NCBI RefSeq assembly: GCF_901000735.1
Contig: NC_081545.1
Location: 20,794,100-20,858,099, forward strand
Reading direction: 5' to 3'
DNA: 64,000 nt
Source: Corylus avellana
Taxonomy: Eukaryota > Streptophyta > Magnoliopsida > Fagales > Betulaceae
The notes under the pieces were generated by a model. It saw only the letters and a list, made by a program, of their open reading frames with translations, did no database searches and was not told the origin of the DNA. Position numbers and translations under genes: made by a program. Positions 1 to 11,064 of the stretch are shown piece after piece; the stretch's first letter is position 1; each line of letters opens with the position of its first letter.

Positions 1-607
1 AATCCATCCGGCGACAACCAAGTCCTTTAGACTCCATCAGACGGAAACAAAGCTCCATAGACTGAAATGCTTCAATGCATCCGTGAGTTACTTGATCATG
101 GCTTAGCTCAACCCTGTCCCATCCGCTCCTCGTCATTTTTCTTTGGGTTGGAAGTTTTTGTCCGAGAAGCTCCATTACCTGTTCCGTCATCCCAGCTTTA
201 CTCAACTCCGACTAGGCATACTTTTCAGCAGCAAGAATCCCAAGATATAAGGCAGTCACGTTTACACAACAATCATCTCCGAGCTTTTTGAGAGCTTTCT
301 CTATGCCTACTCCAACAATCTTCAAATCCTCGTTACTCATAAACTCTAAGAGAAGAAGGGGAACTGAGCAACCGGTTTGAATGACTTGGAAAATGAGACA
401 CCGTTAGCCCACACATAGATGCAAAGTGGCGACTTCAAACTCCTGTTGGCTACGAAAGGCGTAGCGCCACTGGACACCAAGAAGTACTATCAGTTCAGGG
501 TGCATCTCCATCTTGTTTTAGGTGAGCCAATCCTTGACAACGGATGAGTCCTTGGTGACAATAGTACGGATGGTATCAAAGCAGTGATGGAAGGAGGGAG
601 GACCGAG
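1..607 (-). pseudogene. WRN-like 3'-5' exonuclease (DnaQ/RNase D fold) pseudogene, copy 1
   Basis: Read on the minus strand in broken frames, this segment resembles the plant family of small WRN-exonuclease-like proteins. Recognisable blocks in order are a TIVTKDSSVVKDWL-like start, a VLLGVQWR block corresponding to the first catalytic strand (family GLDxEWR; the key acidic residues are replaced), an ATLHLCVG block (ATLQLCVG in the family), a VGVGIEKALKKL block, an LAAEKYA block and a final SGWDR plus VTHGCLEAFQSMEL block (family RWD..LTxxQVxYAxxDAFxSxEI). Stop codons and frame changes break the frame and the first catalytic motif is lost, so it cannot be an active nuclease. It runs off the window start. 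A CACTA end abuts it at 608. The same sequence recurs at 3632-4236. Family assignment is from motif memory, not a search. Confidence 0.6.
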
Positions 608-1125
608 CTCTACAAAAAACACAATTTTTATTGACGAGGATTTACTGACGTGTCAGGTCGTCTGACACGTCAGTAAATCCTCCTGACGTGTTTCGGTCGT
701 GAAGAATGTGGGTGTCAGGAAATGGGAATTCCTGACGTGTCATTTTTGGCACGTCAGGAATTACTGACGTGCTAAATCCAACACGTCAAGAAATTTTCTA
801 ACGTGTGCAATTTAACACGTCAAAAATAATTCCTGACGTGTCAATTGTTGGAACGTCAGTAATTACTGACGTGTCATTTTTTGACACGTGAGTAAATTTT
901 CTGACGTGTCAAAATTGACACGTCAGAAAATTCCTCACGTGTGAAAACTGGCATGTCAAGAATTTTTGCCGTTTCAATTTTTGACGCGTCAGGAAATTCC
1001 TCACGTGTCAACCACTAACACGTCAAGAATTACTGACGTGTCAAATAATGACACGTCAGTAATTATTGACGTGTCAAAAACTGACACGTCAAGAATTCTT
1101 GACGTGTCAAAAATTGACACGTTGG
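608..1125. repeat. CACTA subterminal repeat array (TGACGTGTCA palindromes)
   Basis: There are more than 20 copies, in both orientations, of a motif close to TGACGTGTCA, often paired as TGACGTGTCAN(5-8)TGACACGTCA. In En/Spm elements such arrays bind the TNPA-type transposase. The short plus-strand ORFs here (for example 966-1346) come from the repeat and are not genes. Confidence 0.8.
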
Positions 1126-1307
1126 CAAATTTGGTTCGTTTTGAACCAAATTTTTTCCCTCCCCCCTATATTTTTTGTGATTTATTTCAGGACTATACCC
1201 GAATTTTGTGTTACGGTTCACCTGATATTCAATCTATCCATCAAATCCATGCAAATAATATACAATTTTTCTATCAAATAACATACATCATATCCATTAA
1301 CATCAAT

Positions 1308-1520
1308 CACAAACTATCCACCAAAACTAACTTCAACACACCATAATGACACAAATAACATAATATATATACACCAATCACAAACTATCCCCCAAAACTA
1401 ACTTCAACACACCAAAATGACGCAAATAACATAATATACACCAATCACAAACTATCCACCAAAACTAACTTCAACACACCAAAAATGTCACATACTAACA
1501 TAATATACACCAATCACAAA
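1308..1520. repeat. tandem repeat, three units of about 70 bp
   Basis: Three head-to-tail copies of a unit beginning CACAAACTATCC, each containing AAAACTAACTTCAACACACC and ending near ATACACCAAT. They lie in the non-coding part of the CACTA fragment between the subterminal array and the transposase-like exon. Confidence 0.75.
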
Positions 1521-2275
1521 TACAATTACATCAACTTATACACAACTGTGAATAGCCTCAAATTCTCAACCAGACTATCGATCATTAACATCCATAGCAT
1601 CCTCTCGACGATGTCCATTACCTGCAAATGATAAAACAAACAATATTCACCAATAAAACAACCACCAAACAAATAAAATCCACTAACGGTAGATGATAAT
1701 ACAAGCAATCATTGAGCCCAAATACAAACAATCACGTCGGTAAAGTGAAAGAAAAATGCCCGAATATTCACCTAACTCAGTTGTTAATTATTCCACAGTA
1801 AATGATATAACTAAAATAGGTAAAACGTTGAAGTTAGCAGAACTTTGATATAAAAAAAAATTAGAAAAAAATTAAGTCAATATATATATGCATGGTCACA
1901 GAGCAATCAATAATATATAGACATGAGACAATGAACTTCGTTTTTCCCATGGCAATTATGTGAGACATAGGAGTTTATATATATTCAAATCAAAATAAAT
2001 TAACTACATAAAATTATGATATTCATCTACTGTGGACTTGATCGTTTCATACTCTCACGCAATCACATACACTAGATTCTTAATATTCTTCAAGGACCAT
2101 AATACAAATAAATACTTCAAATGCAAAACTCTAACCCACATCCATCACCAAACCAACCATGATATATAAACCAAATTTAAGCAAGATTTACAACATCATT
2201 AATTATTTAGAATGACTACAACATATCCAAATTCTAAATATATATATTGGGACAGTTATAAAACTAAATTGACTA

Positions 2276-2734
2276 TTAAAAAAAGTCAGTACCTGATCCA
2301 CTGTCGACCGACGATCGCACCATCGCAAAGGGTGGGGAAGCATTGTCTGGTGGGGTGTGAAACCGGATCATTTCCTCAAGTTGGCGAAAACGGGCGTCAA
2401 ACCTTGCCTGACGTTCAGCCTCCTGTTCAGCTACCTGTCGCGCTACCCGGGCATTGTTCTCAGCCATCTGCTCCGCCACTTGCTGGGCTACCCGCGCATT
2501 GTTCTCGGCCAACAACGCATCCATCTCTTCCTTGTGCTTCGCCCTCTCCGCGTCAAGCGCTCTATCAAGTGTGTCTTGTGATATCGTGGAGTACCTGACG
2601 TTTCTTGACCGTGCCTGTGACGGTGTATAGTATGAGTGTATGGTCCCTCGCACAGGCAGAATATTTGGTCCGGCCATCCGAACCCGACCGGCATACTCAG
2701 GCTTATTTCCCATTGCCTGGGCGAATGCGTCGTT
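2276..2734 (-). pseudogene. C-terminal part of plant Ptta/En/Spm transposase-family protein
   Basis: About 150 codons are open on the minus strand up to the assembly gap. The first half holds a block of the type DAFAQAMGNKPEYAGRVRMAG, which matches the plant Ptta/En/Spm family (Pfam Transposase_24), where a D-x-F...MG...GRVRG.G signature precedes the C-terminus. It continues as a charged coiled coil (residues about 70-130) with the repeated phrase AENNARVA.QVAEQ, typical of the dimerising tail of these proteins. The N-terminal part and catalytic TNP2-type protein are absent. It sits in a CACTA fragment with matching subterminal repeats, which supports the call. It is a fragment because the gap truncates it. 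Confidence 0.7.
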
Positions 2735-2834
2735 NNNNNNNNNNNNNNNNNNNNNNNNNNNNNNNNNNNNNNNNNNNNNNNNNNNNNNNNNNNNNNNNNN
2801 NNNNNNNNNNNNNNNNNNNNNNNNNNNNNNNNNN
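2735..2834. other. assembly gap (100 N)
   Basis: A run of exactly 100 N, a default size for unknown gaps. It lies between the CACTA transposase fragment and a poly-A stretch, so the junction of these sequences is not proven. Confidence 0.99.
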
Positions 2835-2944
2835 AAAAAAAAAAAAAAAAAGTAGGATAAAAAAAAAGCCAAAAAATGCACAAAAAGCTCGAAAAAAGAA
2901 GCCAAAAAAGCCCAAAAAAAAAAAAGAAGCATAATTTTGAAAAA

Positions 2945-3480
2945 GCGGTTAGTGGGCGATTATCTATTTTACTAACCGCTAACCGCTAACTGCCTAGCGG
3001 TTAGCGGTTGCGGTTAGTGAAATCTACTAATCGGAAAGGTGGTTACGGTTAGCGGTTATTGCCATTAACCGCTAACCGCAACCGCCTTGACACCCATACT
3101 AAATCATATTTTAACCAAAAAGCTAGTAATTGTAGACGTCCAGTCTTAAGTACAACCTTATAATCCCATAATATTGTGACTGGGGCCAATAATTTCAACT
3201 GCCTAGTCACAAATATTTGCACTAATCTTAGCAAACCTAAACCTAATCGTAACCGCTAAGGTGGTTACGGTTAGCGGTTATTGCCATTAACCGCTAACCG
3301 CAACCACCTTGACACCCATACTAAATCATATTTTAACCAAAAAGCTAGTAATTGTAGACGTCCAGTCTTAACTACAACCTTATAATCCCATAATATTGTG
3401 ACTGGGGCCAACAATTTAAACTGCCCAGTCACAAATATTTGCACTAATCTTAACAAACCTAAATCGAACTATTTCAAATT
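2945..3480. mobile_element. hAT-type MITE remnant with internal 222-bp tandem duplication
   Basis: Rich in GCGGTTAGCGGTTA/TAACCGCTAACCGC motifs followed by CCTTGACACCCATA. This resembles the right end of the hAT family whose intact terminus (GCATTGACACCCTA) is at 34554-34567. The block from GGTGGTTACGGTTAGCGG to about TTAGCAAACCTAAA occurs twice head to tail (about 3039-3260 and 3261-3480) with few differences, so the terminus and its flank were duplicated. The left end is absent. Confidence 0.6.
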
Positions 3481-3573
3481 GATCTATCCCTACGGTTTTT
3501 TCACATAAGCATTTACAAGACAGTAAAAAACATTTAACTACTCATCATTTCTCTACTACTCATCATATCCACA

Positions 3574-3625
3574 AATCCCCACGAATCCATCAAGCCACAA
3601 TCCCCACGAATCCATCAAGCCACAT
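3574..3625. repeat. two tandem copies of a 25-bp unit
   Basis: CCCCACGAATCCATCAAGCC is repeated twice just downstream (in minus-strand sense) of exonuclease pseudogene copy 2. Confidence 0.65.
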
Positions 3626-3631
3626 CCCACT

Positions 3632-4661
3632 AATCCATCCGGCGACAACTAAGTCCTTTAGACTCCATCAGACGGAAACAAAGCTCCATAGACTGAAATG
3701 CTTCAAGGCATCCGTGAGTTACTTGATCATGGCTTAGCTCAACCCTGTCCCATCCGCTCCTCGTCATTTTTCTTTGGGTTGGAAGTTTTTGTCCGAGAAG
3801 CTCCATTAACTGTTTCGTCATCCCAGCCTTACTCAACTCCGACTAGGCATACTTTTCAGCAGCAAGAATCCCAAGATATAAGCCAGTCACGTTTACACAA
3901 CAATCATCTCCGAGCTTTTTGAGAGCTTTCTCTATGCCTACTCCAACAATCTTCAAATCCTCGTTACTCATAAACTCTAAGAGAAGAAGGGGAACTGAGC
4001 AACCGGTTTAAATGACTTGGAAAATGAGACACCGTTAGCCCACACATAGATGCAAAGTGGCGACTTCAAACTCCTGTTGGCTACGAAAGGCGTAGCGCCA
4101 CTAGACACCAAGAAGTACTATCAGTTCAGGGTGCATCTCCATCTTGTTTTAGGTGAGCCAATCCTTGACAACGGATGAGTCCTTGGTGACAATAGTACGG
4201 ATGGTATCAAAGCAGTGACGGAAGGAGGGAGGACCGAGGTAGGCCATGGCCCCCCAAAAATAAGAGGAAAAAAAAAAAACTTATAAGTAAAAAAATTAAA
4301 TTAAAAAAAATAATAATAATATTTTAATTTTAGTCATTTGGCGAAAAAAAAAAAATTGCTGCTATTTTTAAATTTTTTGGCCCTATCCAATAAAATTTTT
4401 TGACCCTATTCTTAATTTTTTTGGGCCATACCCATTAAGTTTTTTTTTTTATTACTACTCAAATGCCATGTGTTTTGACTGACAGGTAGTCTTTTAGTTA
4501 AAGTAAAAAATAATAAAAATAACACTTTAAAATAAAAAATTCAAAAGATGAAAAAAACAAAAAAAAAAAATTGGCTGGTCTCCTCCCATAAAATTTTTTG
4601 GTTCCGTCTCTGTGTCAAAGGAATTCGAAAATGGCACTGCCAATGCAATGGTCACCGCCAT
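3632..4661 (-). pseudogene. WRN-like 3'-5' exonuclease pseudogene, copy 2
   Basis: Positions 3632-4236 repeat 1-607 almost base for base, with the same stops and frame breaks and the same decayed exonuclease motifs (VLLGVQWR, ATLHLCVG, VGVGIEKAL, SGWDR, CLEAFQSMEL). This copy also seems to keep the start. On the minus strand an ATG at 4661-4659 opens a short peptide (MAVTIALAVPFSNSFD) that ends where a 376-bp repeat (4237-4612) is inserted, after which the exonuclease reading resumes. Joining the two parts into one ancestral gene is inference. Because the two copies share disabling changes, the sequence was already broken when it duplicated. Not expected to be functional. Confidence 0.55.
4237..4612. 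mobile_element. unclassified insertion inside exonuclease pseudogene
   Basis: This stretch interrupts copy 2 of the exonuclease. It starts GTAGGCCATGGCCCCCC and ends near TTTGGTTCCGTCTCTGTG, with A/T-rich sequence and repeated phrases such as AAATTTTTTGGCCC and AAAATTTTTTGACCC. No coding potential and no clear inverted ends. It may be a remnant of a non-LTR element or an old DNA element. Confidence 0.4.
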
Positions 4662-4669
4662 TGTTGAAC

Positions 4670-5044
4670 AGAAAGGACAACAGGTTTTAAAAGGGAATAG
4701 GACTTCCCTTTGCCTTTCATATTCTCGGTGAATGCAAAGAAAACTGCGGTCTGCGGATGCAAACTAGGCTTTAATAGAAACATAAATATTCTTGGTGAAT
4801 ATTTATGTCATAAATGTTTAAGGAGAAAAAAAAAAATTCTTATGAATTAATATTTCCTAATTTTTCTTATTTACATCTTGCTTTCATTCTAGTCTTATAA
4901 AGATATTATGATATTATTCTCTTTAGAAGAATATTATGTCCTTTTCATATAAAAAGAAATACAAAATTATTTTAGTCATTTGGAGGTAGATCCCTCAAAT
5001 TGATTGATTTATCATTTTATTTTCTTTATTATATAATTTCAAAC
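4670..5044. other. AT-rich spacer, no gene seen
   Basis: Low-complexity AT-rich sequence. I see no ORF with family resemblance, no RNA gene and no paired repeat ends. Confidence 0.6.
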
Positions 5045-5207
5045 AATAGAAATTAGGGGTGAAAATATGGACGGATAATAACTGGTGCATCCGCTATCCA
5101 TATATACGAGTGTGGATGCCGATAACAAAAATCACTATTCATGTATACGGATATAGATAGCGATTTTAGGGTATGCGGATGCAAATAATAACCGCACTTG
5201 CATTTAC

Positions 5208-5250
<43 letters not shown>
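5045..5250. repeat. TE-like repeat followed by (TA)n microsatellite
   Basis: Positions 5050-5200 begin with a hAT-like start (AGGGGTGAAAATATGGACGG) and contain several GGATGC/GCATCC phrases. A pure (TA) run follows at 5210-5250. The right end of any element is not visible. Confidence 0.5.
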
Positions 5251-5254
<4 letters not shown>

Positions 5255-5486
5255 CTACATCAGAGTTTATAAGTGCAATTAACTTCAAATTCATATTCAT
5301 TGTTGACTATGATTGTGACTTTAAAGTTCATTTTTAGCATATTATTTATCCGGCGAAGCAGGAAGTGATCTAATCTTATCCTTCATAGCTCCAAGCTACG
5401 TGCGTGTGATGGTATACGAAGACTAGGTGAAAAAAAAGAAAAAAAAAAAAAGAAAAAGAAAAAGACGGCTTCTCCTTGTATTCTAG

Positions 5487-5740
5487 GGATTGAGATCCCC
5501 TCCAATTAATTAAAATTGGAGATTCTCATGTTACGAAATTGTGGTCCTTCATTGTAAATTCAATGGTCTATAAAATCATTTAAACCTCGGTAAAACAAAA
5601 GCCATCTTAAAATCAAAATTTAATGCCTCGGTTATACAAAAGCAGTTGATATTTTATAGACCATTGAATTTAAAATGAAGTGCCACGATTTCTTAACATG
5701 AGATTCTCTAATTTTGAGTAATTGGAAGGGATCTCAATCC
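5487..5740. mobile_element. Mutator-like MITE with 9-bp target duplication
   Basis: Long terminal inverted repeats of about 90 bp start GGATTGAGATCCC on the left and end GGGATCTCAATCC on the right. The element is flanked by an exact 9-bp direct repeat GTATTCTAG (5478-5486 and 5741-5749). Nine-base duplications with long inverted ends are the mark of Mutator-like elements. At 254 bp with no ORF it is non-autonomous. Confidence 0.85.
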
Positions 5741-5924
5741 GTATTCTAGGGTATTCTACTCGGGATGGAGAGAAAGAGAGGCAAAGGGTTTCAGTGTGGG
5801 CGAGAGACCCCAAAGGATTTATTTCAGAAAGAGAGGCAAAACATTACTGCCTATTTTTTTCATTAAATCAAGCATGTTTTTTTCTAAAAAAATTTTAAAT
5901 AGTCTATTTTGCAACCGGCCTCTA

Positions 5925-6690
5925 TATTCAAAGGTCTAAAAGATTGCAGCAAATTACATATCTTTTATTTATTTATTTTTATTTTATTTTTATTTATTTA
6001 TTTATTTTATAAAGGAGTCTATTGTGAACCCTTTATATTCAAAAGTTTTAAAAGATTGTAGCAAATTAAAGACCTTTTGATGAAGGAGTCTATTTTGCAT
6101 CCTTTATATTCAAAAGGTCTTAAAAGATTTTAGCAAATTAAAGACACTTTTTGTAAAGGAGTCTATTTTGAAACCTTTATATTCAAAAGGTCTAAAGGAT
6201 TTTATCAAATTAAAGACCTTTTTTATAAAGGGGTCTATTTTGCATCATTTATATTCAAAAAGTCTAAAAGATTTTATCAAATGAAAGACTTTTTGTAAAT
6301 GAGTCTATTTTGCAACCTTTATATTCAAAAAGTCTAAAAGATTTTATCAAATTAAAGAACTTTTTGTAAATGAGTCTATTTTGAAACCTTTATATTCAAA
6401 AGGTCTAAAAGATTTTATGAAATTAAAGACCTTTTTGTAAAGGAGTCTATTTTGCAACCTTTATATTCAAAAAGTCTAAAAGATTTTATCAAATTAAAGA
6501 TCTTTTTGTAAATGAGTCTATTTTGCAACCTTTATATTCAAAAGGTCTAAAAGATTAATGCAAATTAAAGACCTTTTTGTAAAGGAGTCTATTTTGCAAC
6601 ATTTATATTCAAAAGGACTAAAAGGTTGCAGTAAATTAAAGACATTTTTTGTAAATGAGTCTATTTTGCAACCTTTCTATTCAAAATGAC
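5925..6690. repeat. tandem array, about ten units of roughly 72 bp
   Basis: The unit reads approximately TTTATATTCAAAAGGTCTAAAAG, then ATTTTATCAAATTAAAGACC, then TTTTTGTAAAGGAGTCTATTTTGCAACC. Units differ by point changes and small indels, so this is a diverged minisatellite. No spacer/repeat alternation of a CRISPR kind. Confidence 0.85.
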
Positions 6691-6841
6691 ACACTACTTC
6701 TTGCTTTTAGAGTCATTTATATAAAGTGTATTTATATACTGTCACTTTATAAAAAATGAAATTAATCTACTACTTTTATTAAAAGGCATGAAAAAAAAGA
6801 TCCTAATTCACCTTACACTTGTATTGACATCGACTCAGCAT

Positions 6842-6955
6842 GGAATTTCTTTACCTCCCTTCATTTTGAAGTTGTAGGGATTTCTTAACCTCCCTTCATT
6901 TTGAAGTTGTAGGGATTTCTTATCCTCCCTTCATTTTGAAGCTATAGGGGATAAT
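6842..6955. repeat. tandem repeat, three units of about 45 bp
   Basis: Three copies of a unit containing CCTCCCTTCATTTTGAAG and GTAGGGATTTCTTA follow the 72-bp array. Confidence 0.8.
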
Positions 6956-7095
6956 GTTTTCCTCTTCACTTTCAGGAATAATTTAGAACTCATAAGAGTT
7001 ATCGAGCTCTCACCATGGAACATCGATGTCCATCTTTTTTTATTTTTTATTTTTTTTTAAAGAAATGGGTAGCAGGTATGACCTATGAAGAAGTT

Positions 7096-7751
7096 TGTTG
7101 GGAATAAATTTACACTACAAGCCCACCAAATTCTGGGCCCAATGGCCAATGATAGGCCCACGAAGATATTAGTAAGCAAGGGCTATTAATTGATAAGAAA
7201 TATTCCGATTAGAATAATATCAAAATGAAGAAACTCAATTCCAGCTCAAACTCCCATGAATCCTAACTTATCTCTACAAGATAACTATTCAAGATTATCT
7301 CTACAAGATGACTACCCAAGATTATCTATACAAGATAATCGTTCAGGTTTATCTCTACATGATAGCTGTTAAAGGTTTATCTCTACATGATAGCTATTGA
7401 GTTCTATCTCAACTCTGGACTCTCAAACCAACTCAAACAAGGAGAACTAGTTCAAGTCTACTTCAAACCTCAAGCCTATAGATAGGCCCCTACATAAGGT
7501 ACAAAAACATCTTCTATACCCTCTGAATATTCTCTCTCACAGCTCAATTAGTCCCTTTGAGCATATTAAATGATTGAGCGCCAAAGCACAATCTTTCTCT
7601 TAAAAACTGTCCGACTTTGGCATCGGAGTGTCCCTGGTCTCCTGGGGACCCCCTTTGACAATTGCTCTTTTTTAGTGATTTGGAGTGCATGACGACGACG
7701 CATTAAAGACATGAAGAAAGTGCATCCACCGTGAAGAAAACGGTTCAAACA
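7096..7751 (+). repeat. 5' LTR of the 7.1-9.4 kb element
   Basis: 656 bp, TG...CA ends. It contains several TTATCTCTACAAGATAA-type short repeats and is followed by the TTTGGCGCTG primer-binding region. Confidence 0.9.
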
Positions 7752-8698
7752 GTTTGGCGCTGTCTGTGGAAACGATTATTCGTTTCTCATAAAAAAAATA
7801 AATAAATATTTTTTCGCGGTGTGCCAAACCCAACAGTGTTGCGTCCAGGCACGCTGCTGGATCAAGCCTAGCAAGACTCACACCTCCAATTTGTCATACC
7901 ATCACTGACAGCCACTGCCAAAGATCCCCTGCTGGAGATCCACCAACCCCCGCAAGTCTCCACTGGAGACAACCTGGTCAAAAAACAAGAAGACTCATCC
8001 TTGGCAACAAGGAGACAACCTTGGGTAAAAACAAGTAACGAGAGACAATGCGGTTAAAAACAAGGAGACAAGGAGACAACATTGCGCTAAAAACAAGCAA
8101 TGGGAGACAACCCGGACAATAAACAAAGAGATTCAATCCTAGAGACAGGGAGAAAACCTTGGGCAAAAATAAGGAGCTATCCCAAGACGAATGGGGAGCA
8201 AAAGTTAGTCTATTGAAAGACTTATAAATCATTATTAGCAGATTATTTTACAGGTTCATCCCTGGAGTCAAGGAGAAAACCTTGGACAAAAACTATAAGA
8301 TTCTCAGAGACAAGGAGAAAACTTTGGACAAAAAAAGGGAATCGCCCCAAGGTGAACGGGGAACAAAGGTTAGTTTCTTGAAAGACTTGTAAATTATTGC
8401 TTAAAGGCTATTGTTAAGGTTTGGATTATCTTGATGACTTGGAGAGGGACCCAGGCATGATCCCCGGGTATCTCGAAACTAGGACGGGTTTAACCCTCAG
8501 GCAAAGGATAGAGTTGGGGGGTGCTCCCGGGAACTTAGATGATGCCAAAAACAGAGCTGAATAGCTCCAACTAACGAGCTCAAAGCACCCTCACTAGGGA
8601 GACACGAGTCTCGGACAAGGTCAAACAACAAGCCGCCATAAGGCTTTGACTAAATTTTCGTTACCTAAGTACCTTGGCTAAGGGAATTGGGGGGTAAC

Positions 8699-9357
8699 TG
8701 TTGGGAATAAATTCACACTACAAGCCCACCAAATTCTGGGCCCAATGGCCAATGATAGGCCCACGAATATATTAATAAGCAAAGGCTATTAATTGATAAG
8801 AAATATTCCGATTAGGATAATATCGGAATGAGGAAGCTCAATTCTAGCTCAAACTCCCATGAATCCTAGCTTATCTCTACAAGATAACTATTCAAGATTA
8901 TCTTTACAAGATAACTACCCAAGATTATCTCTACAAAATAATCGTTTAGGTTTATCTCTATATGATAGTTGTTGAAGGTTTATCCCTACATGATAGCTGT
9001 TGAGTTCTATCTCAACTCTGGACTCTCAAACCAACTCAAATAAGGAGAACTAATTCAAGTCTACTTCAAACCTCAAGCCTATAAATAGGCTCCTACACAA
9101 GGTACAAAAACATCTTCTCATAACCTCTGAATATTCTCTCTCAGAGCACAATTAGTCTATTTGAGCATATTGAATGATTATGTGTCGAAGCACGATCTTT
9201 CTCTTAGAATTTGTCTGACTTTGACATCGGAGTGTCCCCGATCTCCCGTGGACCCCCTTTGACAATTTTTTCTTTTGTAGTGATTTGGAGTGGATGACAA
9301 TGACGTATTGAAGTCCCCGAAGAAAGCGCATTTACCGTGAAGAAAACTGTTCTAACA
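8699..9357 (+). repeat. 3' LTR of the 7.1-9.4 kb element
   Basis: 659 bp, collinear with 7096-7751 with scattered substitutions, indicating that the insertion is not very recent. Confidence 0.9.
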
Positions 9358-9522
9358 AAGTTTAAAGGTTTTTTTCTTATTTGATTTTTCTGGTTCCAAA
9401 TGGGCATTTTGGACCAAAGAGAGGGTTAAAAGTGCTCCCTTGGCTCTTCCATCTCCCATGGTTTTTCAAGAAACTACTTCAACGGCTGAGGAGGCGAGCC
9501 TTGCCACGCCCTCAGTGGTTAA

Positions 9523-10222
9523 ATGATTCTACTGGCATGGAATTGTCAAGGGTTTGCTTGTCCCCCGGCAATCCGAGCTTTACAGGCACAGATTAGGAGG
9601 AACAACCTAGATCTGATTTGTTTTGTCATAAACAAAATTCCAGTGGATTCTGTTCAGCAGACACTAATTGGACTCAAATTTCATTTTTTGTTACACTTCC
9701 CAGCTATGGGTTTAAGCGGTGGCTTGGTTATATCTTGGAAGCAGGGAGTCGACATAGAACCTGTTTTGGTACATTCGGATCCTATTTTTTGTCCTTGGCT
9801 ATTGACTTATACCCATGGCCTTCATTCTTGGTACAACCGCGCAGCGTATTGGGATAATCTTACATCTACTGGAAATGCCTTTGGCGGCCTATAGGTGACT
9901 TCAACTCTATTTTGAATTCCGGGGAAAAACGAGGGGGGAGAGATTTTGGTACTACTTCCCATAGTGAATTTGCTTCTTTTGTGAACCACAATGGGTTAGT
10001 TGATCTTGGTTTCAATGGGAACCCCTTTACTTGGGATAATCGTAAATATGGGAGAGCTACTATCAAAGAACCTCTGGATAGAGGTTTGGCTAGTCAAGCT
10101 TGGGTCCACATCTTCCCAAATTCCATAATCAAGCATCTTCCGGCAGCTGCTTCTCATCATAATCCTATCACTCTTTCTATCGGTAGTAGTTACTCTCACT
10201 CCCCCAAGCCTTTTTCATTTTG
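9523..10222 (+). pseudogene. LINE ORF2 N-terminus: endonuclease/exonuclease/phosphatase domain
   Basis: The peptide starts MILLAWNCQGF, the hallmark N-terminus of plant L1 ORF2 (consensus MxxLxWNCRGL), where Asn binds the catalytic metal. PPAIRALQAQIRRNNLDLI follows and, after a frame change near 9890, GDFNSILNSGEKRGG and a DLGFNGNPFTWDN block, then DRGLAS and SHHNPI (the family SDH motif; here S-H-H). The domain nicks target DNA to prime reverse transcription. It is broken by the frame change and by loss of sequence before 10327. Confidence 0.8.
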
Positions 10223-10327
10223 AGGCCTTTTGGGTTAGAGATCTCTCTAGCCACGCCGTGGTTCCCGGAGCTTTGGAAAACTCTTTTGGATGGCTCCCCT
10301 GCTTTCAACCTCTACCAAAAATGGAAG

Positions 10328-11064
10328 TGTTAGGAAATTAATCCTATTTTTCAAGACCCGTGAGATGCGAAAAATAAGAAGAATGCGGAATAACAAAGAT
10401 AAGCAATCACACACGACACAAAGATTTAAGTGGTTCGGCTTAACAAGCCTACATCCACTGGCGGAGACGACCCGGAGAAAATCCACTATCAAAAGATGGA
10501 GTACAAAAATAGTAGAAAGAAAATCACTCAGATCCCAAAGCCCCAATACACCCAAATCTCACTATCACACAAGAGAGATTATTCCTAAAATAGAATACAA
10601 AAGACAGATGTACAAACTCTTCTTTTGTTGGAACAGATGGCGGCTGATCTCTATTTTCTTCTCACTCTGCAGCACCTTTTTCTTCTAATCACTTGTTTTT
10701 GGCTCCCCCAAAAACCACTAAGAAGAAAACACCGTTGCTACCCTTGTACCTCCTCTTAAATTCTCTCTTTTTCTCCTCCCTTCGGTGCTTCACGTTTTTG
10801 GCACACACAAAGCTATTTGGCTTGGCACACTTCACAAGGACGTAGCAAGTCCTTTTATAGTGTCATAAGTCGGTTGTGCAAGACAGCAATACAACTAGGA
10901 GAAGGAATTCAATTTTGGCAAAGAGAAACAACTCCAAGTCCGTGCAAGGCAAGGAGTCAAAGTTGACCCAAAAAAGGAAAACCAATTCCAAGGCTTTGTA
11001 GGACAATAAACTGATTGGGTCCCACAAGCACATGCTTGATGGCTTTAAGTCACATGCCTTAACA
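10328..11064 (-). repeat. 3' LTR of the copia element
   Basis: 737 bp and nearly identical to 13706-14443. High LTR similarity points to a young insertion. Confidence 0.9.

Larger units (their letters stand above)
608..2734 (-). mobile_element. CACTA (En/Spm) transposon fragment, 3' end
   Basis: The left edge reads CTCTACAAAAAACAC, a one-base variant of the CACTA terminus CACTACAAAAAA, exactly where exonuclease copies 1 and 2 stop matching. About 500 bp of TGACGTGTCA-type subterminal repeats follow. A minus-strand transposase-like exon lies further in (2276-2734), so the left edge is the 3' end of the element. The other end is lost at the N gap at 2735; beyond the gap are poly-A and a different repeat. 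No target duplication can be checked. Confidence 0.7.
7096..9357 (+). mobile_element. complete non-coding LTR retrotransposon (TRIM/LARD-like)
   Basis: Two similar LTRs (7096-7751 and 8699-9357) begin TGTTGGG and end TTC(A/T)AACA, and the whole is bounded by the 5-bp duplication AAGTT (7091-7095 and 9358-9362). Directly after the left LTR is TTTGGCGCTGTCTGTGG, a primer-binding-site position and sequence seen in plant gypsy relatives. Just before the right LTR is a purine-rich tract (AAGGGAATTGGGGGG). This fixes the orientation as plus. The internal 950 bp has no gag or pol. It contains loosely repeated phrases such as GGAGACAACCTTGGGCAAAAA. It must have been mobilised in trans. Confidence 0.9.

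Noticed and set aside
966..1346. 126-codon ORF with repeated DVSKTDTS-like words
   Set aside because: A translation of palindromic CACTA subterminal repeats.
2605..2934. ORFs spanning the 100-N gap
   Set aside because: The reading depends on N and poly-A; only the minus-strand transposase part left of the gap is supported.
5925..6690. CRISPR-like array
   Set aside because: Units are contiguous diverged tandem copies without unique spacers, in a plant genome with no cas genes.
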